From an uncultured Flavobacteriaceae bacterium (GTDB lineage: Bacteria > Bacteroidota > Bacteroidia > Flavobacteriales > Flavobacteriaceae), in contig CANLUH010000002.1 of the NCBI GenBank assembly GCA_947494205.1, positions 186,001-250,000 of the forward strand: DNA of 64,000 nt, given 5' to 3'. Shown piece by piece: positions 1-9,026 of the stretch. Position 1 is the first letter of the stretch. The number at the start of each line of letters is the position of its first letter. Both the position numbers and the translations under genes were made by a program. The notes under the pieces are model-generated. The model searched no databases, had not been told where the DNA came from, and worked only from the letters and a program-made list of their open reading frames with translations.

Positions 1-887
1 CTTATAAAGAGGAAGGAATAGATATATGGGGTTTTACAGTAGAAAATGAACCCTTAGGTAATGATAAAAATTGGGAGAGTATGCATTTCTCTGCAGAAGA
101 AATGACGCATTTTGTAAAAGACTATCTCGGTCCAAAATTAGAAGGAGACCAGCACGATGTTAAAATTCTAGGTTATGATCAAAATCGTGAACATTTAAAG
201 CATTGGGTGGATGAAATGTATAAAACCGAAGAAACTTCAAAATATTACGACGGTACTGCTATACATTGGTATGCAAGTACTTTCGAGGTGTTTCCAGAAG
301 CATTACAATATGCACACCAAAAAGCACCAAACAAATACCTTATACAATCGGAAGCTTGTGTAGATTCTGAAATACCAAAATGGAAAGACGATCAGTGGTA
401 TTGGACTAAAGAAGCTACAGATTGGGGTTGGGATTGGGCACCAGAACAAGACAAACATTTACACCCAAAATATGCGCCAGTTAATCGTTATGCAAGAGAT
501 ATTATAGGATGCCTTAATAATTGGGTAGACGGTTGGATAGATTGGAATATGGTTCTAGATAGACAAGGAGGACCTAACTGGTTTAAAAATTGGTGTGTTG
601 CACCGGTAATTGTAGACCCCGATAAAGATGAAGTATACTTTACTCCAATTTACTATACTTTAAGTCACTTTAGTAAATACATAAGGCCTAATGCTGTAGT
701 TATAGGGCTAGAGAAAACCGATGAAACACTTATGGCGACAGCGGCAAAAAATCCAGATGGCTCAATTGCTGTAGTTATTTTTAATGAAGGTAAAAAAGCT
801 AAGAATTTCAATTTAGTATTAAATGATAAAACTATAAATATCAAGGTAAATGCGCAAGCATTACAAACGATTATGATTGCAGATTAA
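1..887 (+). CDS. GH30 family beta-glucanase/glucosidase, 5' end missing
   Basis: The reading frame is open from base 3 to the stop at 885-887, so the gene begins before the window and the internal Met at 81 is not the start. The fragment carries the GH30 acid/base motif NEP (Glu codon at 48-50, context TVENEPLG) and the probable nucleophile in LIQSEACV (Glu codon at 351-353), so both catalytic residues are visible. The tail (about residues 220 onward) looks like the small beta domain that follows the TIM barrel in GH30. In laminarin clusters of marine Bacteroidota, GH30 enzymes remove beta-1,6-linked glucose branches; that role is inferred here from the downstream GH17 genes. The missing 5' part would show whether it is secreted. 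It is 42 bp ahead of the transporter fusion and probably in one operon. Confidence 0.85.
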   Translation, partial: YKEEGIDIWGFTVENEPLGNDKNWESMHFSAEEMTHFVKDYLGPKLEGDQHDVKILGYDQNREHLKHWVDEMYKTEETSKYYDGTAIHWYASTFEVFPEALQYAHQKAPNKYLIQSEACVDSEIPKWKDDQWYWTKEATDWGWDWAPEQDKHLHPKYAPVNRYARDIIGCLNNWVDGWIDWNMVLDRQGGPNWFKNWCVAPVIVDPDKDEVYFTPIYYTLSHFSKYIRPNAVVIGLEKTDETLMATAAKNPDGSIAVVIFNEGKKAKNFNLVLNDKTINIKVNAQALQTIMIAD

Positions 888-929
888 GCATATTAAATAA
901 TAAATTAATTAACTAAAAACCATATAATT

Positions 930-3281
930 ATGTCAAACACAGGAACGTCATCGAAAGTCCCAATAGGTCAAAAAATCGCTTTTGGATTTGGAATGTTAGC
1001 TAATCAAATGTTTCCAGCAGCACTAGGAATTTTTATGGTTGTATTAATTCAAGATTTAGGGTTTCCAACTTGGATGTGGGGAGTTTTATTTTTTCTTCCA
1101 CGGGTATTCGATTCTATAACCGATCCAGTAATGGGATTTATTTCAGATAATACAAGATCTGTTTGGGGTAGACGTAGGCAATATGTGCTTATAGGAGCTA
1201 TTATAATGGGGATTTCGTTTGCATTAATGTGGCAATTATATAAAGATGATAGCTTAACATATAATTTTACTTACTTTTTATTATGGTCTCTTGTATTTTA
1301 CTTAGGGCTTACTATTTTTTCCGTCCCTTATGTTGCTATGGGGTATGAGATGAGCGATGATTTCCATGAGCGTACAAATATAATGGCAGTTGCACAATGG
1401 ATAGGGCAATGGGCTTGGGTAATTGCACCGTGGTTTTGGGTAATAATGTACGATCCCTCTTGGTTTGAAGAAGGCGCAGATGTTGCCACTAGAACTATTG
1501 CAATTTGGGTTGCTGTTATTTGTGCAATTTTCGCGATGATTCCTGCTCTTTTTATAAAAAGTAAATCGACTTTAGACGATGATAGCTTAACACCTTTAAC
1601 TTTAAAAACAATTGGAGGTAGTTTAAAGCAGATTTTAGATAATTTTAAAGAAGCGTTTAAAATTGAAGTATTTAAAAAACTATGTTTTTCTACTTTTCTA
1701 ATTTTTAATGCATTTAATACCGTTGCTGGCTTTTCGTTTTTTATTGTAGTCTATTATTTATTTAATGGAGATGCTGGAGCAGCTGGTATTTGGCCTACTT
1801 TATTAGGAAGTGTAGGTGCTTTAGTAACAACTTTCTTAGTGATTCCTATTGTTGCAAAAATGTCGAAAGTTTTAGGGAAAAAGAAAGCTTTTATGGTGTC
1901 GCAAGGTATTTCTGTTTTGGGATATCTAATGCTTTGGTTCTTGTTTATTCCTGGTAAACCTTATATGTTTTTATTCGCTTTACCCTTTTTCTCTTTTGGA
2001 ATAGGAAGTTTATTTACACTTATGATGTCTATGACGTCTGACGTTATTGATATAGATGAATTAAATACAGGAAAGAGAAGAGAAGGGGTTTTTGGAGCTA
2101 TTTATTGGTGGATGGTAAAATTTGGTTTTGCAATTGCAGGATTATTAACAGGCGCAATTATGGCATTAGTTGGCTTTGTGCCAGATGCAGAAAATACAGA
2201 AGCTTCTATTACAGGAATAAGGCTTTTTTACTCAGGTTTACCAATAGTTGGGACACTTGCAGCGATGTGGATAATGCGTAATTACGATCTTACAGAAGAA
2301 AAAGCCTTAGAAATTAGTAACGAATTAGAAAAACGAAAAAATAAAACTAAAAAGTTATCATCAGCTTATGGTGCAGGAAACTTATTGTCTATTACAGGGA
2401 AACTAAAATTAGAAGAATATAAAACGGTAGACCTTAATAATAAAAGTTTAAAAGAATTAAAAACAATGTTTTCTGAAAAGCTAAAAGGACAATTACATGG
2501 TTTGTGCTTTAGCCCATATATTGAAGGGCAAGAAGCTGGAGATATTTTATCTGAAAAACAAATTAAACGACGTATGGAAATTATTTCGCCTTATACAAGA
2601 TGGGTGCGATCATTTTCGTGTACAGAAGGAAATGAGTTAATTCCTGAAATTGCAAATGTAGCACATTTGAAATCTATTGTTGGTGCTTGGATTAGTGATG
2701 ATAAAGAAAGAAATAATAGAGAAATAGATGCATTAATAAAACTAGCTAAATCAGGACATGTAAGTATTGCAGCTATAGGTAATGAAGTATTATTACGAGG
2801 TGAAATCACAGAAGAGGAGTTAATAACTTACATAAATAAAGTTAAGAACGCATTATCGGGTTTAAATATACCGGTTGGTTATGTAGACACTTATTATGAG
2901 TTTTATAAACGACCAAATTTGGTTGAAGCATCAGATATCATTTTAGCAAATTGCTATCCTTTTTGGGAAGGTTTTAGTATAGACGATTCTCTTAGCCATT
3001 TAAGAGAAATGCATGCTATAACTAAAGAAGTAGCTAAAGGAAAGAAAGTTATTATTGCAGAAACAGGTTGGCCGAGTCAAGGTGAATCTGTAGACGATGC
3101 ACAACCTTCACAAATAAATGCGATGAAATATTTTATTCAAACTCAAGAATGGGCACAAACAGAAAATGTCGAAATATTTCACTTCTCTTCATTTGATGAA
3201 TCTTGGAAAGTGCGTATTGAAGGTGAACTAGGAGCGCGTTGGGGAATATGGGATAAAGATGAACAATTAAAATATAACTAA
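930..3281 (+). CDS. GPH/MFS sugar symporter fused to a C-terminal GH17-like glycosidase
   Basis: 783 aa in two parts. Residues 1 to about 455 form a 12-helix GPH-type (MFS_2) cation:sugar symporter, with the family signature RVFDSITDPVMGFISDNT near residue 55 and WGRRRQYVLIG after it. After a charged linker, residues about 505-783 are a GH17-like glycosidase: GNEV acid/base motif (Glu619) and AETGWPS nucleophile motif (Glu711). With an even number of helices, the enzyme domain should lie in the cytoplasm beside the exit of the transporter, so imported beta-1,3-gluco-oligosaccharides could be cut on arrival. A separate close GH17 paralogue follows after 1 bp. The frame is continuous with no sign of a missed stop, so this is a true fusion in this assembly. 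Substrate is inferred from context. Confidence 0.87.
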   Translation: MSNTGTSSKVPIGQKIAFGFGMLANQMFPAALGIFMVVLIQDLGFPTWMWGVLFFLPRVFDSITDPVMGFISDNTRSVWGRRRQYVLIGAIIMGISFALMWQLYKDDSLTYNFTYFLLWSLVFYLGLTIFSVPYVAMGYEMSDDFHERTNIMAVAQWIGQWAWVIAPWFWVIMYDPSWFEEGADVATRTIAIWVAVICAIFAMIPALFIKSKSTLDDDSLTPLTLKTIGGSLKQILDNFKEAFKIEVFKKLCFSTFLIFNAFNTVAGFSFFIVVYYLFNGDAGAAGIWPTLLGSVGALVTTFLVIPIVAKMSKVLGKKKAFMVSQGISVLGYLMLWFLFIPGKPYMFLFALPFFSFGIGSLFTLMMSMTSDVIDIDELNTGKRREGVFGAIYWWMVKFGFAIAGLLTGAIMALVGFVPDAENTEASITGIRLFYSGLPIVGTLAAMWIMRNYDLTEEKALEISNELEKRKNKTKKLSSAYGAGNLLSITGKLKLEEYKTVDLNNKSLKELKTMFSEKLKGQLHGLCFSPYIEGQEAGDILSEKQIKRRMEIISPYTRWVRSFSCTEGNELIPEIANVAHLKSIVGAWISDDKERNNREIDALIKLAKSGHVSIAAIGNEVLLRGEITEEELITYINKVKNALSGLNIPVGYVDTYYEFYKRPNLVEASDIILANCYPFWEGFSIDDSLSHLREMHAITKEVAKGKKVIIAETGWPSQGESVDDAQPSQINAMKYFIQTQEWAQTENVEIFHFSSFDESWKVRIEGELGARWGIWDKDEQLKYN

Positions 3282-3282
3282 A

Positions 3283-4194
3283 ATGTCATATAGAGAAGAA
3301 TCCTATTATAAAGCTAATTACAGCCAAATTAATACACAAGGGCTTGATGCTTCAAAATATTCCTTAGAAGAATTAAAAACGTTATGGAGAAAAACCATCC
3401 AAGATGGTATGCATGGTATCTGTTTTAGTATGTATGAAGACGGACAAGAACCAGGTGATCAAATTAGTATAGAGCAAGTAGAGCGTCGTGTAAAAATATT
3501 AAAACCTCATACTACTGCAATACGTTCTTTTTCGTGTATAGAAGGTAATGAGCATATACCAGTTGTTGCAAAAAAACACGGACTAAAAACTTTAGTTGGT
3601 GCTTGGTTAAGCGATGATAAAGATGATAATGAAAAAGAAATTGAAGGACTTATTGCGCTTGCTAAAGCAGGTCATGTAGATGTTGCTGCTGTTGGTAATG
3701 AAGTACTGTATAGGAATGACTTATCTCTTGAAGAGTTATTAGGCTATATTAAAAGGGTTAAAGAAGCATTAGCTGGGTTAGACATACCAGTTGGTTATGT
3801 AGATGCTTATTATGAATTTTCACGTCATCCAGAATTAGTAGAGAACTCAGATGTTATTCTTGCTAATCTTTACCCATATTGGGAAGGTTGCCCAATAGAA
3901 TATGCTTTAGGGCATATGCAAGCCATGTATGGACAAGTTGTAGATGCTGCGCAAAACAAGCCTATTATAATTACCGAAACAGGTTGGCCAAGTGAAGGCG
4001 GTGAGCTTAAAGGTGCGCAAGCAGGACCAGAAGCAGCAATGAAATATTTTATTGATACGATACGTTGGACAAACGAAAATAAAATTCCAATTTTCTATTT
4101 TTCATCTTTTGATGAATCATGGAAAGTAGGAGATGAAGGTGATGTAGGTGCATATTGGGGGCTTTGGGATAAACACGAAAACCTTAAATTTTAA
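3283..4194 (+). CDS. GH17-like beta-1,3-glucan hydrolase, cytoplasmic
   Basis: 303 aa, closely similar to the C-terminal domain of the preceding symporter fusion (shared blocks such as AIRSFSCIEGNEHIP, HVDVAAVGNEV, LDIPVGYVDAYYEF). Catalytic glutamates are Glu140 (GNEV) and Glu232 (TETGWPS), as expected for GH17. There is no signal peptide, so it should act in the cytoplasm on oligosaccharides brought in by the symporter. The start is 1 bp after the upstream stop, implying translational coupling. It is shorter than plant GH17 glucanases but keeps the whole core barrel. The likely origin is a duplication of the fused domain, or the fused domain was captured from it. Confidence 0.85.
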   Translation: MSYREESYYKANYSQINTQGLDASKYSLEELKTLWRKTIQDGMHGICFSMYEDGQEPGDQISIEQVERRVKILKPHTTAIRSFSCIEGNEHIPVVAKKHGLKTLVGAWLSDDKDDNEKEIEGLIALAKAGHVDVAAVGNEVLYRNDLSLEELLGYIKRVKEALAGLDIPVGYVDAYYEFSRHPELVENSDVILANLYPYWEGCPIEYALGHMQAMYGQVVDAAQNKPIIITETGWPSEGGELKGAQAGPEAAMKYFIDTIRWTNENKIPIFYFSSFDESWKVGDEGDVGAYWGLWDKHENLKF

Positions 4195-4224
4195 AACAGA
4201 CAGAACTTAACCTAATTGTATTTA

Positions 4225-5172
4225 ATGAAGTATACTAAAGCACTTAATATAAAACTAGGTAACGCTATTTGTTATTCTGGTTTTAGAGAAGGACAACGGC
4301 CAGGAGAGAGCTATCCAACATACGAAGAAGTAAAAGAAGATTTATTAATTCTCCAAAAGCACTGGAAATACCTTCGACTTTACGATTGCGACCAGCACGC
4401 AGATACCGTTTTAGAAGTTATTAAAAAGGAAAATTTAGACTTTCAAGTCATGTTAGGGGCCTATATAGTAGCCGAAATGAATAACCATGGTTGTCCATGG
4501 GGAGGTACTTATACCGAAGAAGAATTGATTCGAAATAAAGCACAAAATAAATATCAAATTCAGAAATTAATACAATTAGCAAATCATTATCCAGAAATTA
4601 TATTCTCTCTATCTGCAGGAAATGAAGCTTGTGTAGATTGGACAGATCATTATGTCCCAGTAGAAAGTGTTATTAATTATGTGAAAATAATAAAAGAAGG
4701 CGCAAAACAACCTGTTACGTTTTGTGAAAACTATTTACCATGGCTTAATAAACTAAAAGATTTGGTAAATGCAGTCGATTTTATTTCCATACATACCTAT
4801 CCAGTTTGGGAATATAAAAATATACATGAAGCCTTAGAGTATACAAAACAGAATTACTACGCAGTAGCAGATATGTATCCAGATATCTTAGTGGTTATAA
4901 CAGAAGCAGGTTGGGCAACCAATTCTAATGGTAGAGGAATAGATCCACATAATGTTAATGAAGAATTACAAAAAATATACTACAACGATTTGGTAAATTG
5001 GTGTGAAGAAGATGAGATTTTAACCTTTGTTTTTGAAGCTTTCGATGAAACTTGGAAAGGATCTAGCGAAGCTATGGAACCAGAAAAACATTGGGGGTTA
5101 TTTAATGTAGATAGAACCCCAAAATTAGTGATGAAAGAACACTATTTAATTAAAGAAGATAACTTTATTTAG
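4225..5172 (+). CDS. divergent GH17-like glycosidase, cytoplasmic
   Basis: 315 aa from the ATG at 4225; an in-frame TTG lies three codons upstream but the ATG is the better start. It is a more distant GH17 relative: the acid/base motif is GNEAC (Glu134) and the nucleophile lies in VITEAGW (Glu227), with TFVFEAFDETWKG near the end matching the FSSFDESWKV block of its neighbours. No signal peptide is present. As the last gene of the glucan operon it probably works on a different linkage or chain length than the two close paralogues. The residue changes around both glutamates make exact specificity unclear. Confidence 0.8.
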   Translation: MKYTKALNIKLGNAICYSGFREGQRPGESYPTYEEVKEDLLILQKHWKYLRLYDCDQHADTVLEVIKKENLDFQVMLGAYIVAEMNNHGCPWGGTYTEEELIRNKAQNKYQIQKLIQLANHYPEIIFSLSAGNEACVDWTDHYVPVESVINYVKIIKEGAKQPVTFCENYLPWLNKLKDLVNAVDFISIHTYPVWEYKNIHEALEYTKQNYYAVADMYPDILVVITEAGWATNSNGRGIDPHNVNEELQKIYYNDLVNWCEEDEILTFVFEAFDETWKGSSEAMEPEKHWGLFNVDRTPKLVMKEHYLIKEDNFI

Positions 5173-5460
5173 TATAAATAATTTTACCAGATAAAAGCGT
5201 CAGTGTTTTACCACAACATTACCAATACAAAACACAAAAACTGTAAAATTGCAACTATTCAAAACGATTTAAGTAGCCTGCTTAAGTATTGCTATTGTTG
5301 ATAAAGTTAATTATTCTGTGTCTAAATATGTTTTTTTTGTTTTGTATGTTTTTTATAGGGGTCTATTTTGTTAATTCTGTAATAATTAGGGTGTATTTTT
5401 ATTAATATAAAAAACGTTTGCTTGTTTTTTTATCGAATATTAATTATACAACTGTAAATT
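5173..5460. other. intergenic region between glucan operon and secreted binding protein
   Basis: AT-rich spacer with long T runs (about 5331-5430) and no coding potential that I can see. It probably holds the promoter of the gene at 5461, but no clean TAnnTTTG element was found. No strong hairpin terminator for the glucan operon is visible. Confidence 0.4.
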
Positions 5461-7041
5461 ATGAAGAAAATTACTATTTTATTATTCTTATTAACAGCTA
5501 GTTTTGCATTTGCACAACCAGCAACAAATTCAACGCCACCAACAAATAATGCTGTAGACGTTATTTCAATATACGGCAGTACCTATTCTAATGGTGTTAC
5601 TAACTATGATCCAAACTGGGGACAATCTGGACATACTCAGGTGAATCCTTCATACGATCCCGGAACAGGGAACGTTATATTAGCATATCCTAACTTTAAC
5701 TACCAAGGTACGGAACTGGCAGCAGTAAATGCTTCAGCAATGGAATATTTGCATGTAGATATATGGACTGCAGCAGATCCTATGGCAACAGATATACAAG
5801 TAAGCCCAATAAATAATGGAACAGGAGCAGGAGAAACACTGGTTTCCATAGTATATACATCTGGTACATGGACCAGTGTAGATTTACCAATAGCTAGTTT
5901 TACAGGAATGACATGGGATAGTGTTTTCCAAATGAAATTTGCAGCAAACGGAGCAGGAAGTACAGTACCCGTTGATATTTATTTAGATAATGTTTATTTC
6001 TGGAAAACACCAACAGCAGCGGGAACAGATGCTACTTTAAGCGACTTACAAGTAGATATGGTAACTGTAGCTGGTTTCTCTTCAATAACAGAGGATTATT
6101 CAGTAGAGTTACCTATGGGAACAACTGTTGTACCACAAATAACATTTGTTGAAACTACAGATCCTACAGCGACTACAGCTATTACTCAAGCTTCAGCTAT
6201 TCCAGGCGACGCAACTGTTTTAGTAACAGCTCAAAATGGTACTACAACAAAAACATATACAGTATCATTTTCTGAAGCAGTACAAACTGCACCAACAAAT
6301 AATCCAGCTGCGCCAACTGTAGCTGCTGCAGATGTTATTTCTATATACGGCAGTACGTATTCAAATGGAGTAACAAATTATGATCCTAACTGGGGGCAAT
6401 CTGGACATACACAAGTAAATGCAGCATATGATCCAGGAACAGGAAATGTTTTATTAGCTTACCCTAACTTTAATTATCAAGGAACAGAATTAGCAGCAGT
6501 AGATGCTTCTGCTATGGATTTTTTACATGTAGATATATGGACTGCAGCAGACCCTATGGCTACAGATATACAAGTAAGTCCAATAAATAATGGAACAGGA
6601 GCTGGCGAAACACTTGTTTCTATAGCATACACGTCAGGTACATGGACTAGTGTAGATTTACCAATAGCTAGTTTTACAGGAATGACATGGGATAGTGTTT
6701 TTCAAATGAAATTTGCAGCAAACGGAGCAGGAAGTACGGTGCCTGTAGATATCTATTTAGACAACGTTTATTTTTGGAATGATCCTACATTAAGTACTGA
6801 AGACTTTTCTATAGGTACATTTAATGTATTTCCAAATCCAACACAAAATACATGGAATATTAACGCAACACAAAAAGTTAAAACAGTTGAAGTATTTGAT
6901 GTTTTAGGAAAACAAGTGATGAGTTTAGAACCAAATTTAGAAGAAGTCATTATTGATGCTTCAACATTAAATACTGGATTATATTTAGCAAAAATCACTA
7001 CAAATTCAGGAATTAAAACAATTAAACTTGTAAAAGAATAA
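5461..7041 (+). CDS. secreted tandem-repeat carbohydrate-binding-like protein with T9SS sorting domain
   Basis: 526 aa. The order is: signal peptide (1-18, ends AFAQ); repeat 1 (33-181); a cadherin-like beta-sandwich resembling PF12733 (about 185-270, context TLSDLQVDMVTVAGF); repeat 2 (291-439); a C-terminal type A T9SS sorting domain (about 455-526, starts FNVFPNPTQ). The two 149-residue repeats are almost identical, from DVISIYGSTYSNGV to DNVYFW. They look like beta-sandwich carbohydrate-binding modules with many Trp, Tyr and Asn residues. There is no catalytic domain. Location after the glucan operon suggests a surface or released glucan-binding protein, but it is preceded by 288 bp and probably has its own promoter. 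Binding is inference; export by T9SS is well supported by the tail. Confidence 0.8.
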   Translation: MKKITILLFLLTASFAFAQPATNSTPPTNNAVDVISIYGSTYSNGVTNYDPNWGQSGHTQVNPSYDPGTGNVILAYPNFNYQGTELAAVNASAMEYLHVDIWTAADPMATDIQVSPINNGTGAGETLVSIVYTSGTWTSVDLPIASFTGMTWDSVFQMKFAANGAGSTVPVDIYLDNVYFWKTPTAAGTDATLSDLQVDMVTVAGFSSITEDYSVELPMGTTVVPQITFVETTDPTATTAITQASAIPGDATVLVTAQNGTTTKTYTVSFSEAVQTAPTNNPAAPTVAAADVISIYGSTYSNGVTNYDPNWGQSGHTQVNAAYDPGTGNVLLAYPNFNYQGTELAAVDASAMDFLHVDIWTAADPMATDIQVSPINNGTGAGETLVSIAYTSGTWTSVDLPIASFTGMTWDSVFQMKFAANGAGSTVPVDIYLDNVYFWNDPTLSTEDFSIGTFNVFPNPTQNTWNINATQKVKTVEVFDVLGKQVMSLEPNLEEVIIDASTLNTGLYLAKITTNSGIKTIKLVKE

Positions 7042-7312
7042 ATTACCAACTCTACTAAAGAGGTGTGTGTTTTTCCCTAACTAAAATGCATGCCTCTATT
7101 ATTTTATTTAAGTTTATTAAAAATATGAAGGACTATTCTTATGTTTTTTAATAGAGGTTTAGAAGTTGATTATTAGATGTTTCCATAAGATTTTATTAAT
7201 AGACTATATAAAGTTGTTAAATAATAATTATTGCTTATATTGCAAGAGTAAAAATATTTAAAAATTATTTTTGCTAACTAAAGACTTTTTTTGAGGGACT
7301 GAGTCTTTATAT

Positions 7313-7342
7313 AAAACCATCCAAAAATTTGGATGGTTTTTT
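7313..7342 (+). terminator. intrinsic terminator
   Basis: A 10-bp stem AAAACCATCC/GGATGGTTTT with an 8-nt loop, ending in a run of six T. It lies about 270 bp after the secreted binding-protein gene, so it may end a long 3' UTR or a separate small RNA. Confidence 0.75.
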
Positions 7343-7451
7343 AGTTATAATACAATCTTTTTAATATAACTAGAATACACTATTACTCATAAAAGGTACC
7401 ACTTTACTCAATATAACTTTTCTATATAAAATATATTTCACATATTTATAT

Positions 7452-7507
7452 ATGTCTAAGTATATGGTACAATTATTGTGTATAATACTACAGACTTACT
7501 TAGACAT
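7452..7507. repeat. perfect 11-bp inverted repeat
   Basis: ATGTCTAAGTA at 7452-7462 is matched by its exact reverse complement at 7497-7507, with a 34-nt spacer. It lies in gene-free DNA. It could form a long-loop hairpin, or be a pair of binding sites or the ends of a very short element. Confidence 0.6.
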
Positions 7508-7738
7508 TAATATCTTAATTATTGGGTAATGTTTTATACAAAACGTGACCTATATAATAGAAGTATACATATAAAAGAAACTATACTTTAAAATAAGATA
7601 AGAATAATATTATTAAACATTAAAAACCTAGATTACTGCTTTTGTTAGTAAGATTTTTAACACATATTTATTAATGTTAACTAAAATAAATAAGTGCTTA
7701 TTCAGTTTAATAATAAAGCTATTAAAACAAATAAATTA

Positions 7739-7755
7739 GAGTATAAATTATACTC
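7739..7755. promoter_or_regulatory. palindrome upstream of the 172-aa gene
   Basis: GAGTATAA and TTATACTC flank a single A, a perfect 8+1+8 palindrome, 24 bp before the GTG at 7780. It could be an operator or a leader hairpin. Confidence 0.4.
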
Positions 7756-7779
7756 TTTCCCCAAAACCCCTTTTATACT

Positions 7780-8298
7780 GTGACCGAGTTAAATAGAATA
7801 GATAATAATATTAATGGAGAATTACCAAAGGAAAATTATAATATAGTAATAGTAGAAAACATTATAAACCCTAAGGAAGAATTAGCACAGTTTAAAAAAA
7901 CAATACAAGTTTTTTTAAACCATAAAGAATTGAGTATTTACAGTATTACATGGGAAAAACTATTACCAAAACCATTAGTCGCATTTACCAAACAATTGGA
8001 TAACGAAGATTATCATAAAGATGATTTACTGTTTCCTAGTATAGATATCTTAATTTATAATTTAAGATATTTAAGGACTTGGGAGTGGTATAGTTCTCAA
8101 CTTACTGAAACAGGATTTAAACTAATAGTAAACGGAGGGTTTAAAACACAGTTTTTACAAATGTTGCATCATCAAGGCATTTCGCATAGTAATCTGTTTA
8201 TAGTTAAAAATAAACAACTATATCCAACAAGAGCAGGAACAGATGTTTTAACTTATAAAACATGGAATAGAGAAACATTAGAGTTAAAAAGGAACTAA
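7780..8298 (+). CDS. unknown protein, 172 aa, GTG start
   Basis: I do not recognise this family. The only plausible start is GTG at 7780; no in-frame ATG precedes it. The protein is mixed alpha/beta with no signal peptide or membrane segment. A patterned stretch, FPSIDILIYNLRYLRTWEW near residue 87, followed by GFKLIVNGGFKTQFLQML, suggests a compact domain. It stands alone between two AT-rich spacers at the head of an accessory region. Codon use resembles the neighbours. Function unknown. Confidence 0.6.
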   Translation: MTELNRIDNNINGELPKENYNIVIVENIINPKEELAQFKKTIQVFLNHKELSIYSITWEKLLPKPLVAFTKQLDNEDYHKDDLLFPSIDILIYNLRYLRTWEWYSSQLTETGFKLIVNGGFKTQFLQMLHHQGISHSNLFIVKNKQLYPTRAGTDVLTYKTWNRETLELKRN

Positions 8299-8482
8299 AT
8301 TATAAAAAGGGTGTTTTTCCTGTACAAAAAACAGTGATATAACCCATAATAAAAAACGTGATACACCCCTTAATATAGTATAAAATTTAAACTAACTTAA
8401 CTTGCTAAATCACTTTTAGATATACTTATAAAATAGTAACTTTAAAGAAGAAAATAATATAAAACCCTTTTAATCAATAATT

Positions 8483-8989
8483 ATGAAACAAATTAAAATA
8501 AGAACAATGCTTGTAACCAATGCTCTAAAAAAACAAACTAGCATAGTTTTAGTGGCTTTGGTAATGTTATTAACGACCTCTTGCGATTCCTTAAAAACAG
8601 CTGTTTACGATCAGCATTCTTACCAGAAAAGTGTAGAAATTAAAGTGGAAGCCTCTAGTTTAATGGATAAAGCAACGACAGCCTATTCAGATAATTTAGT
8701 AGAAATTGAAGCTTTAGATAAAGAGATTCAGAAGATAGTAGAGTACGAAAAAAATAAGCCCAACAATGAGATTACTTATGCTATGTGGAAAATATTAAGC
8801 AATAAAGAAAAAAATCTATTATCAGGATTTTTTAAACGTTGGAAAGAAAAAGGGCAACTATCTCAGTTCTTTATAACGGAAGCTAAAGCTCAAGTATTGG
8901 AAGCTATGGATTTATTAATACAATACGAAGGTAAAAAAGACAAAGAGTCTAAAGACAAGTTACTAGACATTATAACAAGTAACAACTAA
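8483..8989 (+). CDS. unknown lipoprotein, helical
   Basis: 168 aa. A hydrophobic N-terminal segment ends in the lipobox LTTSC (Cys34), so the mature protein should be a membrane-anchored lipoprotein. The first Met (8483) is used here, though Met9 gives a more normal signal length. The mature part is highly charged and helical (residues about 45-165), with no motif that I recognise. It is followed after 37 bp by a small helical protein and then a patatin-like membrane enzyme on the same strand. This looks like a small accessory cassette, which is inference. Confidence 0.65.
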   Translation: MKQIKIRTMLVTNALKKQTSIVLVALVMLLTTSCDSLKTAVYDQHSYQKSVEIKVEASSLMDKATTAYSDNLVEIEALDKEIQKIVEYEKNKPNNEITYAMWKILSNKEKNLLSGFFKRWKEKGQLSQFFITEAKAQVLEAMDLLIQYEGKKDKESKDKLLDIITSNN

Positions 8990-9026
8990 CAATCAAACTA
9001 TTAATTAATAAAAACACAATACAGAT

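Larger units (their letters stand above)
7042..7779. other. 738-bp gene-free region with terminator and inverted repeats
   Basis: No convincing coding frame. It contains a hairpin at 7280-7308 (AAAGACT/AGTCTTT) directly before an intrinsic terminator at 7313-7342, a perfect 11-bp inverted repeat (7452-7462 and 7497-7507), and a hairpin or operator-like palindrome at 7739-7755 just before the next gene. A short RNA ending at the terminator is possible but unproven. Confidence 0.5.

Noticed and set aside
81-887. ATG at 81 as the start of the GH30 gene
   Set aside because: The frame is open to the window edge and includes the NEP acid/base motif before this Met, so the gene is truncated by the window.
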